Below, piece by piece: positions 20,413 to 32,868 of a DNA stretch of 64,000 nt; position 1 is the first letter of the stretch, and the number at the start of each line of letters is the position of its first letter. The position numbers and the translations under genes are program-made. Under the pieces are notes generated by a model that saw only the letters and a list, made by a program, of their open reading frames with translations, was not told the origin of the DNA and searched no databases. This stretch comes from Poecilobothrus nobilitatus (taxonomy: Eukaryota; Arthropoda; Insecta; Diptera; Dolichopodidae), in the NCBI GenBank assembly GCA_947095535.1, contig OX352774.1, positions 71,796,416-71,860,415 on the forward strand, in the 5' to 3' direction.

Positions 20413-21095
20413 CGGATATACTTCCGCAGAGGAGTGATAATCGATTTAGATGACGTCATCATATAACGGTAGTACTTAATAACTCCAAGTTTCCGAATAT
20501 ATATGCCGAAAAGTATTATTAGTACCGATGCCGCCATTTATAGTGGCTTTTTTAAAAATAAAAAAGTAAAAAACGTCATAAAAACAAATTATAGAAGTAA
20601 AGAGGTAAGAGGTATTTTTTTATTAAAATTATTTTTCCAGCTTTGAATTTGTGTCCTCTGGTGGGACTATTTGCCAATATATATCTTACTTATTATATAC
20701 CGTTGAAAAGAGTGTGAATAGTACTTTCTAACGATGTAACAAAAAGTATAGGGTTTCTTGAAAAATTTCGAAAATTTCACATGTATAGTTTTTTTTTTAA
20801 ATTCTCACTTTGAAATATCTCAGAAACCGATTAAGATGAAATAAGATGTATATTAACGATAGTATTATGCTGTACAATATTGTAGAAAATGTTTCCAGTT
20901 TATTGTCTTACGGAAAAAATATAACGGTTTAATTAAAATAGTACCAAATGTTAAGAAAATTTTGTTTTTTTGGTTTTGTTTAAATGGCGGCATCGGTACT
21001 AATAGCATATATATTCCGAAACTTGGAGATATAAAGTACCGTTATATGATGACGTCATCTAAATCGATGATCACCCCTCTACGGAAGAATATCCG
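20413..21095. mobile_element. Long-TIR MITE, 683 bp
   Basis: Terminal inverted repeats of about 115-125 bp match with few differences. Both arms read inward as CGGATAT-CTTCCG-AGAGG-GTGAT-ATCGATTTAGATGACGTCATC, then ATATAACGGTA, CTCCAAGTTTC, ATATATATGC, and TTAGTACCGATGCCGCCATTT. The left arm covers 20413 to about 20540 and the right about 20980-21095. GATGACGTCATC is itself a perfect palindrome, so each arm contains a smaller hairpin. AATTAT follows each outer end (20407-20412 and 21096-21101), a candidate 6-bp target duplication. The interior has no reading frame of interest, so the element must rely on an outside transposase. A solo arm of a related element may lie at 52.43 kb. Confidence 0.82.
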
Positions 21096-21103
21096 AATTA
21101 TCT

Positions 21104-21294
21104 TTTTTTTTTTAATGCATTTTTCTGCCACATAAATGTAGACAGGAAATTACACATCTTTTCCTGTTCAGGCGTGGTTGTAAATTTCGTAAGGTGGGAA
21201 TAACTCTTACGACGTATGTTGGATTCGAACCCACACTCCCTCGGTGTTTACAGTATATTTTATACGCGCTTACCCACTAGGATACCGAGGTACC
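21104..21294 (-). mobile_element. tRNA-derived SINE, copy 3, inserted at the edge of a MITE
   Basis: This is the best preserved copy. On the minus strand it begins GGGGTACCTCGGTATCCTAG, has TGGGTAAGCGCGTATAAAATA, the B-box GGTTCGAATCC within GTGTGGGTTCGAATCCAACA, then a body (CGTCGTAAGAGTTATTCCC, CAACCACGCCTGAACAGG, AATTTCCTGTCTACATTTAT, GTGGCAGAAAAATGC), and ends in poly(A) (plus-strand poly(T) at 21103-21113). Flanking 11-bp direct repeats CCGAATTATCT lie at 21093-21103 and 21295-21305. The duplicated target contains the terminal CCG of the neighbouring MITE, so the SINE is the younger insertion. Confidence 0.88.
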
Positions 21295-21305
21295 CCGAAT
21301 TATCT

Positions 21306-22203
21306 AATTAGATTGTTTTGCATATTATGTAGCCAATTTGCAGTAGTTTTTGCATTTTTTGTACACCTCTACGGTGCGATTTTTAACGGCGTATGTATTA
21401 TAGATATTGTTATTCTTCTTTCCGCTTTTTACAGCGTCTTTCTTTTTTATAGATTTTTGATATGTATTTTTCAAAATATGATTACCCTTAAGTAAATATT
21501 GAATGAAGCATATTGGAATGAAAAGTGAAGTTTTTAATTTTGATGAAACTCATTATTGCACAGCTTTTAAAATACCGACAATTTTTCTTCCTTTTTAGCT
21601 TAACTTATGATCTCATTTGAATTCTGAATTAATTATAGAACGTTAACATATTTGACTTCTTTGTTACTTCTTCAATATTAACTTCGTTAAAAAAAACTTT
21701 TAAGTTTAATGAATTATGATTAAATTATGAATATTAATTTAATGAATATTAAAAATTGCTATTATTATACTTGATCTAACTTTTTTTTTTGCAGATCTGT
21801 ATATCTAAAATAATTTCATTTTTATATAATAGCAATTGTTTAAATATCCTATTAAAAAAAATGGATTTTTAATTTATTTTTTAGTACCTATATATGCATA
21901 CTAATTAAATTTGTTGGAGAAATAGAAAACGTAAAGAAGAAACTATAGAAAATCTAAAGAAATTTTATTTTTAAAGTATTAGAAATAAAGATAAAACGTT
22001 AAAATGACAATTTATGATTAAACTAATTTTTTTGGCCTTGTAAAAAAACATTCAGTATCTAACAATTAAAAAATATATTGCCAACTTATTAATAATTGAA
22101 AGGTGAAACTAAATTGGCATAAGTTTCATAACTTTTTCTCGAATTATCATCTTCATTATGTCGTTGTTATGTCACTTATATATATCAGATATTTATACAA
22201 TTA
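21306..22203. other. AT-rich DNA, no gene seen
   Basis: No recognisable feature was found. The open frame that begins inside the SINE and runs to 21.5 kb has no coding character. Confidence 0.5.
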
Positions 22204-22437
22204 TTCAACCGAGATACAAGGAAAGCTGCACAAACTAACCCCTATTTCTTGAATATCCTCAGATGGCACACCTTCGCACATATAAATTCGTTTATAATGT
22301 GTACAGCGCCAATATGGAATGGCTTACCGCCGGAAGTATTCCTTAAAATTGGTAACGACAAAGTGTATGATATCGATAAATTCAAAAAGAACAGCAATAC
22401 TATCTTATTTCTAAATAATCGTTCTGACATCCAATGA
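22204..22437 (+). pseudogene. LINE ORF2 C-terminus (WNGLPPEVF tail)
   Basis: The open frame starts without a methionine (FNRDTRKAAQTNPYF), passes MCTAPIWNGLPPEVFLKIGN and VYDIDKFKKN, and ends at a stop at 22435. The pattern [F/S]-x-R-[S/T]-A-x-[L/I]-WN-x-LP-x-x-VF, then YD-[I/L]-x-x-FK-x-x, is the well-known extreme C-terminus of many insect non-LTR retrotransposon reverse transcriptases. Only about 77 codons remain. The upstream polymerase has been lost by 5' truncation, and a 3' tail follows to about 22640. A second copy of the same family lies in reverse orientation at 49.6-50.1 kb. Confidence 0.75.
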
Positions 22438-22640
22438 ATTCCTATATTTTCCAATTTTCTTTGTTCCTATTTTTGCAATTCCCAAAACCAAACAGTACAT
22501 TGTGACTTAGGTTCTAACCTAATGTTTGGTTTAAAAGAGAGGTGGCATTTAGTTAGATAAAGTTTAACACTTCCAAAGAGAATTCGTGCTTTGTTCTTAT
22601 TTGTTCTTTTTCATGATTCCCACCTAGCCTTAAAACTAAC
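22438..22640 (+). mobile_element. 3' untranslated tail of the LINE fragment at 22.2 kb
   Basis: The tail contains TTGTTCCTATTTTTGCAATT, CTAATGTTTGGTTT, GAGAGGTGGCATTTAGTTAG, AAAGTTTAACACTTCCAAAG and GATTCCCACCTAGCC. The same blocks appear in reverse complement at 49565-49700 behind the related coding remnant, which supports treating coding part and tail as one element. Confidence 0.65.
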
Positions 22641-25600
22641 AAAAAAAAAATTATACCTGGTAATATACAATATAGTTAAATATTTTTTAAACTATTCGTG
22701 CGCCATCTATTATCTGTTACAAAACCAATTTCAATAATATCATTTCTATAAATATATTATATGATAAAAAATACTATAAGACTTTTAAGTTTTTAAACGA
22801 ATTCTGTTATTGAATTTCTATCTTGAGATAGAAAATTAACTATATTGTATAATAAAGACGTTTAAGTACCCGAGAAATTATTTTATTGTAAAAAAATATT
22901 TAAATTATATTTATAAGTACTATAATACATAATGTATGTATGTATTTTGCGTTTTTTTTTTTTTTTCAATAAATTACTTAAAAATATTAAAAATTTCAAT
23001 GGAAAATTAAATTTATTTTGTTTTCTTTTATACATTAATAACAAAAAGTTAAATTTAAAAATTAATTTGAAAATTTAACAGAGTAGAAAATTTTAATTTA
23101 AAATATTTATTTACATTTTATTTCAATCATTATTAATTAGAAAACAAAAAAAAAAATTTTAATTTTTCATTGAAATAGAAAATTTATTTTCTTAAATATT
23201 TGTTTTATAATTAGAGGAGTCTAAGTGACGCGAGAAATTGCACGGGAAATGATTTTAAAAAACATTTTTGTTTTTATTTGTTGTTTGTTTGTTTATTGCA
23301 TCATTATAAATTATCCCAGTGTATATTTATCATTATAAATTACTTATACATGCTTATGTATACTTATGTAAGTATATATATATAAAATACTTTTAATTTA
23401 TATAATATATATGTATACATATGTACATCATATAAATATAAATACATCTAATTTTGAGAAAAATTTTTAAATTTAATTTTTTTTTTTTCGTTTTATTTCC
23501 AACATTTTTATTATGTAAACGTAAACGTCTATAAATCACCAGCCATCAGCCCGCAGTGAATAATTACTTGAATAAAAGTTTTCCTTTTTAGGTACTTTTT
23601 ATTTTATTTTGTTCTCCTTTTTTTTCATATTTTTATTTTTATATTTTTATTATTATTTTTTTTTTTCTTTCTTTCTTTTTATGTAGCTTATATTTTATTG
23701 TTACTGTTATTTCAAATTGCGCAATTTATAAAAAGGTTACGTAACATTTCAGTTCATGTACACACACACATAAATACATATTGTATTTATACCTATATAT
23801 GTATATATGAAAATATCGTATATATGTATGTATATATTATGTATATAGGGGAATATATACAGAAAAAGAAAGATATGATTTTGTAAAAGTTCAATTAATG
23901 TCGTTGTTCTTTTTTTTTTTTTATTTTATTCGATATTTGTTTTTTTTTTTTTTTAGTACTTACTAGAAAAAAAACTAAAAAAATGTTTTGAATCTTTAAT
24001 ATTTATTTTTGGCTGCTCATTTTATTTTTAGGATGATTAGGAAGCTAACAAATATAAATGTTATCACCTGTGACATTTTATAATCAAGATTCGAGAATAA
24101 TTTCATATAATTGGGTCTAAAAATATCTAATGTGAAAGTAGAAAATACATATTTCTTAAATCTAGCTCCCAAATAATGTTGTTGAACAGCTATAGAAGTC
24201 AATTATAGGTTAATAAAAATATATACATACATATCTCTTCCTTATGTACATTCAAAAAAATGTTTTTCTATAGAGTAGGTATAGCTAAAAATTATCAAAC
24301 AATCCGAAATATAGAATAGAATAATTTGTAGAAAAATCCCCTTATATTCATCACACTTAGTGTCACTTGTTTAAGTAATTAAAACCATCGCTCTTTAAAA
24401 TCATAGACTAGATAGAGCAAGTTAGGGTCTTTAAGTAATTAATTGATTTGATATTGAATCTTATTGTGTAGAAATATTCGCAAATGCTTATTTTGAATTT
24501 TAGCATATTTTATATTCAGCTTACTGTACTCAAACAAAATAAAAAGTTAGGTTGGCATCCTTAGTATTAATAAAATATGTAGGATTTAAGATTAGATAAT
24601 ACATACATATATGTATGTACATACATTTGTATATATTTTTTTTAATATAATATTAATTAAGCAATTTAAAGTTATATAAAACTTTATTTTAAAAATATGG
24701 AATAATTTAAACCTGAGAAAAATTTAAATAAAAAAACAAAAAGAGTACATTAAAAGATGTTTTGAAAAAACCTAAATTCTAATACTAACTAGATTTTTGT
24801 TTCTTACGTAATTATTATTTTTAAAATTCTTTTATAATTTGATAAAGCAATTAAGTTTTTATTTATTTATTTATTATTTTTTTTATTTCAAATATTAGAT
24901 GTTAATAAAAATAATTTTTACTAAAACAAAAACCGAAAAAAAACCCAAAGAAAATATTGGATCTTATATTTATAAATCAAAATTTGAAAACATCTCAAAC
25001 GTTTTAGTCATTTATTTCTTTAATTTTAATGCAAATGTTAATTACATTTTTGAGATTTATATTCATGCTGTGATATCTGTGTCCAATGTTTTTTTTTAAC
25101 ACTTCGTTAATTTGAAAATTAATTAATATCGAAACTACAATCAAATATCATTGTTGAACCCTTTCAATTCAAACTGGGAGCATTTTTTTTCTAAAATATA
25201 TATTTTAAATCGCTTAAAATTTTTTAATACTTTTCAGAAAAAAAGAATGTATTTTTGCTCGTTGGTTGGTGGAAATCTTTAAAAGCTGTAATGTATGCCA
25301 GATTTTTACAGATTAACTAGTCGAACTGACAAACCATTTATTTTTTACTATAATGTTTTAGTTTAGTATATTTTATCTGCTTTCCCTAAGAAAATCTGTA
25401 TACTTTGCGATTAATTTAAAGGTATTTTTCTTTGGATCCTTCATTTGATTTTCTAAAAGTAATAAGCTTTATGTTTTATGACATATCTTTTTATTTTTTT
25501 TATCTATCTATCTATAACTTTGCGGATTCCGAAATCTCTATGATGAACACTATTACGTACTATGTAGATATACCAAAGAGCACTTACGCTATTGCGTAGA

Positions 25601-25680
25601 ACTTTTTTCTGAAAAGTTTGTATTTTTTTTTAAATATGTGTTTGCTTGGCACAACTCCAAAGTTGAATGTCATATCATAA
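22641..25680. other. AT-rich DNA with microsatellites
   Basis: ATATAT/TACATA-type microsatellites occur at about 23350-23450, 23760-23850 and 24600-24640. Several poly(T) tracts are present. No gene or known element was seen. Confidence 0.5.
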
Positions 25681-25800
25681 GGGAGCCGGTCTTTTTTGGC
25701 GAAAAAAAAATGTTGAAAAAAAAATGTTGGAAAATAAAATGTTGGAAAAAATAATGTTGAAAAACCGGTTCTTGAAAAAAAATGTCGAATTTCAATGTTA
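25681..25800. repeat. Minisatellite with GTTGGAAAAT-type units
   Basis: Irregular units of 17-20 bases (AAAAAAAAATGTTGAAAAA, AAAATGTTGGAAAATAA) repeat four to five times between CCGGTCTT and ACCGGTTCTTG. The similar short words at both edges make a weak inverted repeat. It may be an expanded A-rich linker of an old element. Confidence 0.55.
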
Positions 25801-25929
25801 AAAAAAATTTTGTTTTGAAGTAGTATATTTTAGAGCTAGTTACATAAATCAGCTTTATCATTCACGAAATATGTACCTAAAAAATATAAGAATTTCAATA
25901 ATATGTTTAGCAGGGTCCTCAAGTATCCT

Positions 25930-26100
25930 CAGAATATTTATATATATATTTATATATTTATATATATATATATATATATATGTGTGTATGTGAGATTGTG
26001 AATTACGACAGGTTTTAGAGTTGGAATAAAAATCAGGGTTATATGCTTTTTCGAGAATATTTATATATGTGTATATGTGACATTGTGCATTAGGAGGGAT
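25930..26100. repeat. Imperfect direct duplication around a (TA)n tract
   Basis: GAATATTTATATATATATTT, a (TA)n run at about 25958-25980, then TGTGTGTATGTGAGATTGTG and AATTACGACAGG is followed at about 26056 by GAATATTTATATATGTGTAT, ATGTGACATTGTGCATTAGG and AGG. The two copies are offset by roughly 115 bp and differ mainly in TA-tract length. Confidence 0.6.
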
Positions 26101-29100
26101 AAATAAAATAAAAAAAAAATTATTTTAAATCTACATACGAGTATATTTTTATTTGAGTCGTTTTTTTTCCCACACACATATGATCATGCTTTAATTACTT
26201 GATATATGTTTTAAAAAATTACTGGTGTTTGTCAGAATTTTTCCGCTAAAAACAGTATTAGTTTTTAAAATTTCCTCTTCTCAATTAAAAATGTTGAGCT
26301 GAAAAAGTGGAAAATTGAAAAAAGCTGAACTTATTTTTTGCAGTTTTGATTTGACAAAATTTGGTAATAGATCTGAAACAATCCAACAACTCTTTTATTT
26401 TTGTCTGATTGTTTTCTTTCAGTTATTTACATGATTTTAAATAGATCTGATATATAAATTCATATTATGTGTGTCTGATTATAATCAATTAGGGCGAGTA
26501 ATCAAATATAACTATTTTTACATTTTTATAAAGTCGATAAACAAAAATAAATAAATAACAGATATATGTAGGTATTGTATTTAATATTTGAAAGCGAGTG
26601 ACAGTGACAATATTATTTATTTTTTTAATGTTGTCAAACTAATTTTGTAACCCATCAACATTTTCTGATCAAAGTTTTTTAAAAAATATTGCCCTGAACA
26701 AGTTTTGCCGTAATTCTTCTTCAGAAATGAACACGAAAAAAATTTTAAGCGTTGGTTTTTTTTAGAACGGAACGAAATTTTTAATTAACCTCAAGAAAAG
26801 GGCAACTCCAGGTCAACTTTTGTTTTGAGAAATAAAAACGATATTTGAATGAAATTTAAAAAAAAAATCTATTTATATTGCCTGGAAACAGAAAATTTGA
26901 AAATTCTCCACAAATCTGGCGTTTTGACTTAATAAAATTAATGATCTTAACAAAATACTTTATACGGTATATTATATTTTAGTAGCACATTTAAAAGGTT
27001 TATAAAAATCAATGAATAATAAATTATTTAATTGTTTTTAATTTAATATACATAAATTTTAAAATTAAATTTAAAATTCTGACCTGAAAAATAAAATTCT
27101 GTTAAATTCAATTTAATTAAAATATTTAAATATGCGCTTGGAAGAAATAATAATATTATCTATTCTTCTAACTGAATACTTTGAATTTTTGACTAGGTAT
27201 ATTTAAAACATACAAAACAGGATCTCTTTTGCTGTCAAATACTCTACAAATCAAGTTTTATAAATTTCTTCGGATCATAACTTCTATGTGTCTTTTATTA
27301 AGTATATAATTCAAGCTATAATGCCTTAAATTGTTCTTAACCTATATATAAAAACCTTTAAAATGTTTTTTCAATAAAAGAATTGGGCAATTTGATCAAC
27401 TACTAAGACAGTTTGCGAAAGTATTATAGATAATGAGGGGCCACAACATTCTTGATTAGAAATTCTAATAGTTCAGCCAAGAAAATTTTAAAACTGCTGC
27501 GGATTAAAAGAACATCTTTTTAACAGAGAACCTATAATGACATTGAAAAGGAAGTTTATACTTACTAGTTAAATGAAAGTAATACATCTCGATTCACATC
27601 TCGAGTCACTTGTATTTATTTAAAATCTATTTATATGATAACAATAGTCAATCAAGAAAATTTTACATTACGCGTCACTAAATAAAAAACTAAAGTGAGG
27701 TTAAAAATGAAGAAAGAGAAGAAGGAGGTTATAAAATCAATAATTATATATACATATATATATATACTATACTATATATACAAATAATAATTATATATAT
27801 ACCTACAATTATATTATATATATGTACTAATATACATATAGAACATTTCGATTAACTAAAATTCTTTTATAAATTGCCGAAAATTTAAAATCCAAAATTA
27901 TTATAATTGTACAAACAGCGTCAAGAAATTGTTAAATAAAAGTGTTTTATATTTTAACAAATTATTAATGACATCAAGAATAGCGCCCCAAGTTTCGACG
28001 TGGAAAAATTTAAAATAAAATTAAAATTCATACGTAAGTACATAATCAATCTACACATTGAAAGTCTTCTAAATCTGTAAAAAATTTTTTAATATTCAAA
28101 AGTTATTTAAAAACTTTTTGAGAACATTTTTTTAGCAAAATATTAAACAAAAAATATTTAACCTCAAAAATATATATATGTACGTATTTTTTTTTTTTAT
28201 AAATTCACTTAAAATCTGAATAGCTATAAGGGTATTTAAATGAATTTTTTATGTTTTTTTGTTTTTTTTTTTTGTGATTTAATGATTAGAAATTGTATTA
28301 AATGGATTGCAAAATATTCCAAAAAAAAATTTCTCAAATATCACATTAATTTTAATTGTTTTCCATTTTCTATTAATTTAATCGAATAACTGGGAATTTT
28401 TGATCGCAATATTATCTATTACTTTGGTTTAATAGCTTTTATTTTTTTATCTCTCAAAAAAAAAGAAAAACAAAAAAACTTTTAGATTTTTTTGTTTTTG
28501 TTTTTTTTTTTTAAACAACTTGTTTATTTTAATAAAACCCGATTAGCAGTGAAATATTTGTGAGAAAATATTATATATGCATACAAAACATATATAGTAG
28601 TCAGTACATATGTACATACATATATCATGTTTACAATATTAAAATTAAAAAAAAAAAAAACTTCCATGGGAAACTTTATTTTGAAAATAACAAAAATACC
28701 AATTTATAATGAAATTTATTATCATCGTAATAAAATTAAAATGACTCTATTGCAGATTGCAGTTATTAAATTTAATTTGATGAAATTATCTTATCTTATA
28801 TGTCGGAAGTTCATAACTCCAGAACGCTTTAATCGAAATCAAAAATTTAATAAATTTCATATTATATTCCATACGGTAATAAAAAACAAAATTTAAATCT
28901 AGAATAACGAATGTAATCTTTTAACAGTAATAGAAAATAGAAAAAAAAAATCTTGAAGAATACGGTTATCCATCAATCTTTTCCATCCATGTATATCGTC
29001 AACATTTCATGCATGATTATAATTATATGTACATACATAATATATGCAATATACTTATACATATATGTGTACCTATAATGAATTTATTTGTGCTTTTATA

Positions 29101-29140
29101 AATGCATATAAATAGTTTGACAGTTTATAGTATGTCTCGT
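26101..29140. other. AT-rich DNA, no gene seen
   Basis: TA-rich microsatellites lie near 27745-27840. Short open frames near 28.6 kb look like chance. TTCATAACTCCAGAACGCTT at about 28810 resembles a phrase found in insect DNA transposon interiors, but I cannot assign it. Confidence 0.45.
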
Positions 29141-29148
29141 TTGATTCT

Positions 29149-29477
29149 ATTAAGGTGATGGCCCAATGCTTGCGTCGCTTCTAGCGTTGCTTCTACCGTT
29201 GCATTCTAAATAAAAGAAAGACCAAATGCTAGCGTCGTTTTATGAAATAAATTAAATTGTGTATGTAAAAATTATGAAAATTACATTGTTAATGACAACC
29301 AACAACCAATATAAAAATAAAAAAATTTATTGTCAACCCGAGTAAAAGTAGAAAGTTGCTCTACTCTAGCGTCGCTTTTCTATTTGATCAAGTTCCATTT
29401 AAATCAATGTATCAATCTATCTAATTAAACATCAAAGCGATGCTAGAAGCGGCGCGAGCATTGGGTTATCACCTTTA
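29149..29477. mobile_element. hAT-type MITE, 329 bp, with 8-bp target duplication
   Basis: Ends read ATTAAGGTGATGGCCCAATG (left) and, on the minus strand, TAAAGGTGATAACCCAATGC (right), followed by a GCGTCGCTTCTAGCG-type block in both arms. The arms match over about 35 bp with several substitutions. TTGATTCT stands directly before the element (29141-29148) and again directly after it (29478-29485). The 8-bp length is the hAT superfamily hallmark. The interior includes TTATTGTCAACCCGAGTAAA and a second inner GCGTCGC motif, conserved with the copy at 13.4 kb. No transposase is encoded. Confidence 0.82.
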
Positions 29478-29485
29478 TTGATTCT

Positions 29486-32400
29486 ATTAATACACATATT
29501 TGTAAAACTTTATTTGTACACATATTTGTAAAACTATACTAATGACTTGCTAATAAGTAACACAATTTTGTTACTCTAAGAAGTGTGTTTTAGATGTTTC
29601 AACAAAATTAAACATATGTATGTACTCGTATATATTCCGATAGTGTAGTCAATATAGTTCAACTGTATTCAGTCAAAAGAAGTTTTGATTTCAGAACTAA
29701 TATCCCGTCTAAAAAAGGTTTTGCTTTCGCTTAAAAGTTTTTTTAAATTTCTAAAACTAATTTCTAAGACGATTAAAATTAGGCAGTCATTAATTATTCA
29801 CGTTATTGCTTTTAGTTTTCATCAACTTCAATTTAATGTTTTTCTTTAAATTCAGCATTCCAAATTATTCATATAACTCTGAACTTCGGTGAAATTCATT
29901 TCATCCATACCTAGTGAAGAACACGCATATTATATGAATATAAGAAAGCTTTATGTTGGAAGATAGCAGGTAATTGTTCCGAAATAAGTTTGAATAATTC
30001 TTGAATATACGGCATTTGAATTAACAATAAATGAATTATTGATATATTAAGACCACATGGTGGAATATCGCAAATAGCAGCAGCTGTTTTAACATTATCT
30101 GGAATTTATTCAACGAAATAAAAATGATTGACGCTTGAGATTATAAATTGAAATAAAAATAAGATCATCGGTAAATTTCAATTTTAACCTTCATAATCAG
30201 CATAAATAAATGTATGAAAAATAAATTATGAAATGAGACATTTAATAAAAGAATATGTCTTAAAAATTTAATTATTTAATTTTTTTTTTCGATACCTGGA
30301 TATGAACTACTTCGATATACTACTTTTTAATAAATAATAATTGAATTTAATGCTTAATTCAAGATTAATAAAATACTTATTAACATCTTTGCTTGATATA
30401 CATATATAATATTATATACACACATAATTTAAAATAAAAGTAAGTAAACTAAGAGAATTAGAGAAAGCTAAATAATATCTTACAAGTATCTGATTAATAA
30501 ACTGTTATAGCAAACTAAAAACGAAATATTACATTTACATTAAGTCACATGTTATCAATTATATTGTCAATCTTTAGATTGTAAACAAAAACAGCCGTTA
30601 GTCTGTGTCAATTTCTGTCAAATTGCTTATTATCTCAAAAGTTATTTCATGTCATGTGTCAATTTATTTATATTATTTATGTATCCATACATATATACAT
30701 ATGTATGTATTTGAATTCAATTAAATTTTTTTCTCTATATAGAAATATGTTTGATGTTTTGTTTGAAAGGGTTTAGAAGATTTAAAAAGAAAATCAAATG
30801 ATATCGCGAATGTATGACTTTTTTATAGATTAATGAACCGAAATATATGGAAACGTTTATGTTTTTTTATAGATTAGTGAATGCAATTCCTACTGTTTTC
30901 TGTATTAACTTGCATAAGCATATAAGCACAAAAAACAATATGTTTTCTGTGACATTTTGAATCCATTTTCTGCAGCAAAGATGTTGGACTTCCGGATACT
31001 AACTAAATTCCATATAAATCGTTCTATTTTCGAGCTGGAAAGTAATACGTTTTCCGGGCGAAACGCTTGTTGGAAAGTTTTACTGCAGTGTTATTTCAAT
31101 TTTACTATCTATCATTTAATGCCAACTAACTAATTATAACAAACTTAAATCAAAATTATAAACTTGAAACCGACAAAAAATAACTATAGATAAATATTGC
31201 AATACTTTCAATTTATAATTAACAAACCCTCACTTCAAAATTGTTGATATACTGTAGTACTACAAAGTATAGCGTTCAAAAAGTTTATATCACAGTATCC
31301 ACAAAGTTTTGCAATCAATATTGTTTGTTATAAGCAGATAATGTGTAGAAAGTTGGTATTTTATGTATACAAAAATTTATAGCTGCTTTAGTATACATTT
31401 CAAATCGTTTTGTATTTTGATCTTTTTTATCTATTTTTGTTGGAGTTATTATGAAATTGGATGTTTTTAAAAAAAAAAAAATTTAAAGTAAAATAATTTT
31501 TGATAATTTTAAGTAGATGTTTACACTTCAAAAATTTTATATGCACTATAAATAAATGCATTGTATATTTTGTGGTTTATATCTACATTGTAGTAAAAGT
31601 AGTAATATTGTAGTAATACCGCAATTCTGAAGTCAGCCAAAAAGTAAAAACAATTTAAAAATACACTTACATATACATACATATATTTCAGCTTAACCTA
31701 AAACTAAAAATTAATATGTGTATTACAAAACCAAATATCGTTTACGTAACAATGTTACAAAATAAAAAAATAAAAAAAACTTGTGAATATCCATTAATGA
31801 ACGGTTCATGGGTCATAAAAAATAATTTTATTTTTATTCGCAATAAAAAAAATAAAAAAAAAAAAAAAACGCAGACCAGTAGAAATAAAAACGGAACGGA
31901 ATCAATTTTAATTAATTAATTTTATTTTCAAATAATAAAATTCATATTTTTTTTTTATTTTTATTTTTTTTTTTTGTTTGTTTTCAATTATATTGCGAAA
32001 TTTGAATTAAGAGCTATTTATTTTATTTAATTTAAAAATATTTAAATATTTTAATTCGAATAATTAGAACGCAAAAATTAGACCAAATTTTTAAATGTGA
32101 TAATCGAATGCAAAACGAGAATTTAATAAAAAATTTCAAAAAACAATTAATTTAAATTGTTTCAGACTGGCTCTAAGCGTTAAATTCAATCAATATTGTT
32201 TAGCAAATAAAAAATAAAAATAAAAAAAAGTAAATAATCAATATCAAGAATTTGTTAAGTATAGTCATAAACTAAAAAAACTTGTCGTGACTTTGACTTA
32301 TTAATTAAATTTAACAACTTACGAAAAAAAAAATATTACGCAGTAGTCTCGATTTTTTTTTTTACTGGAATTTAAATATCGATTGTCTAATATATTTCAA

Positions 32401-32752
32401 TCGTATTAAAAATCGATAACTTAAATTTACTTTAATAATCAGTTAATTTTTTTTTTATCTTCAAAGTATAAATACTCATATAACTTTTAAAACACGACTT
32501 AAAAGAGTTTTTGTTTTCAAAATAAAATAAACTTTTTTATGAATTCTTGTTAGAGCAATTTTACTAAATCAAAAAAAAATCCACTAATAATATTCACTAA
32601 TATCCATAAAAACTAAAAATCATTTTTTAGTAGAATTTCAAAAGAAATATTAAAATAATTCTCGGAAACAATTTGATTCAAGACTATATATTATAAATGA
32701 TTTAGTTTTTGTTTCCTTTTTTTTGGTTAGGAGAAATATTAAATTTTTTCAT
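29486..32752. other. AT-rich DNA, no gene seen
   Basis: A stretch with slightly lower AT at 30970-31090 (AGCTGGAAAGTAATACG, TTTTCCGGGCGAAACGC) has no assignable function. The remainder is poly(A/T)-rich with no recognisable element. Confidence 0.45.
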
Positions 32753-32862
32753 CTTGCAATCACACGATGAAGAAGAGAACACTTGCAATCACATGATGAA
32801 GAAGAGAACACTTGCAATCACATGATGAAGAAGAGAACATTTGCAATCACATGATGAAGGAA
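32753..32862. repeat. Tandem repeat, 29-bp unit, about 3.8 copies
   Basis: Units start at 32753, 32782, 32811 and 32840 with a constant 29-bp period. Each holds CTTGCAATCACATGATGAAG and AAGAGAACA. The copies differ at only two or three positions (CACACGATG in the first, TTTGC in the last), which indicates recent expansion or homogenisation. The period is not a multiple of three and no frame is maintained, so it is non-coding. Confidence 0.9.
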
Positions 32863-32868
32863 AACAAA

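Noticed and set aside
21244..21495. 83-codon frame starting FTVYFIRAYPLGYRG-like
   Set aside because: Its first 17 residues are the SINE tRNA-like head read backwards. The same phrase occurs in short frames at 1.85 and 11.99 kb for the same reason.
32753..32862. CRISPR-like or coding repeat
   Set aside because: It is a simple head-to-tail 29-bp repeat without spacers, and its period breaks any reading frame.
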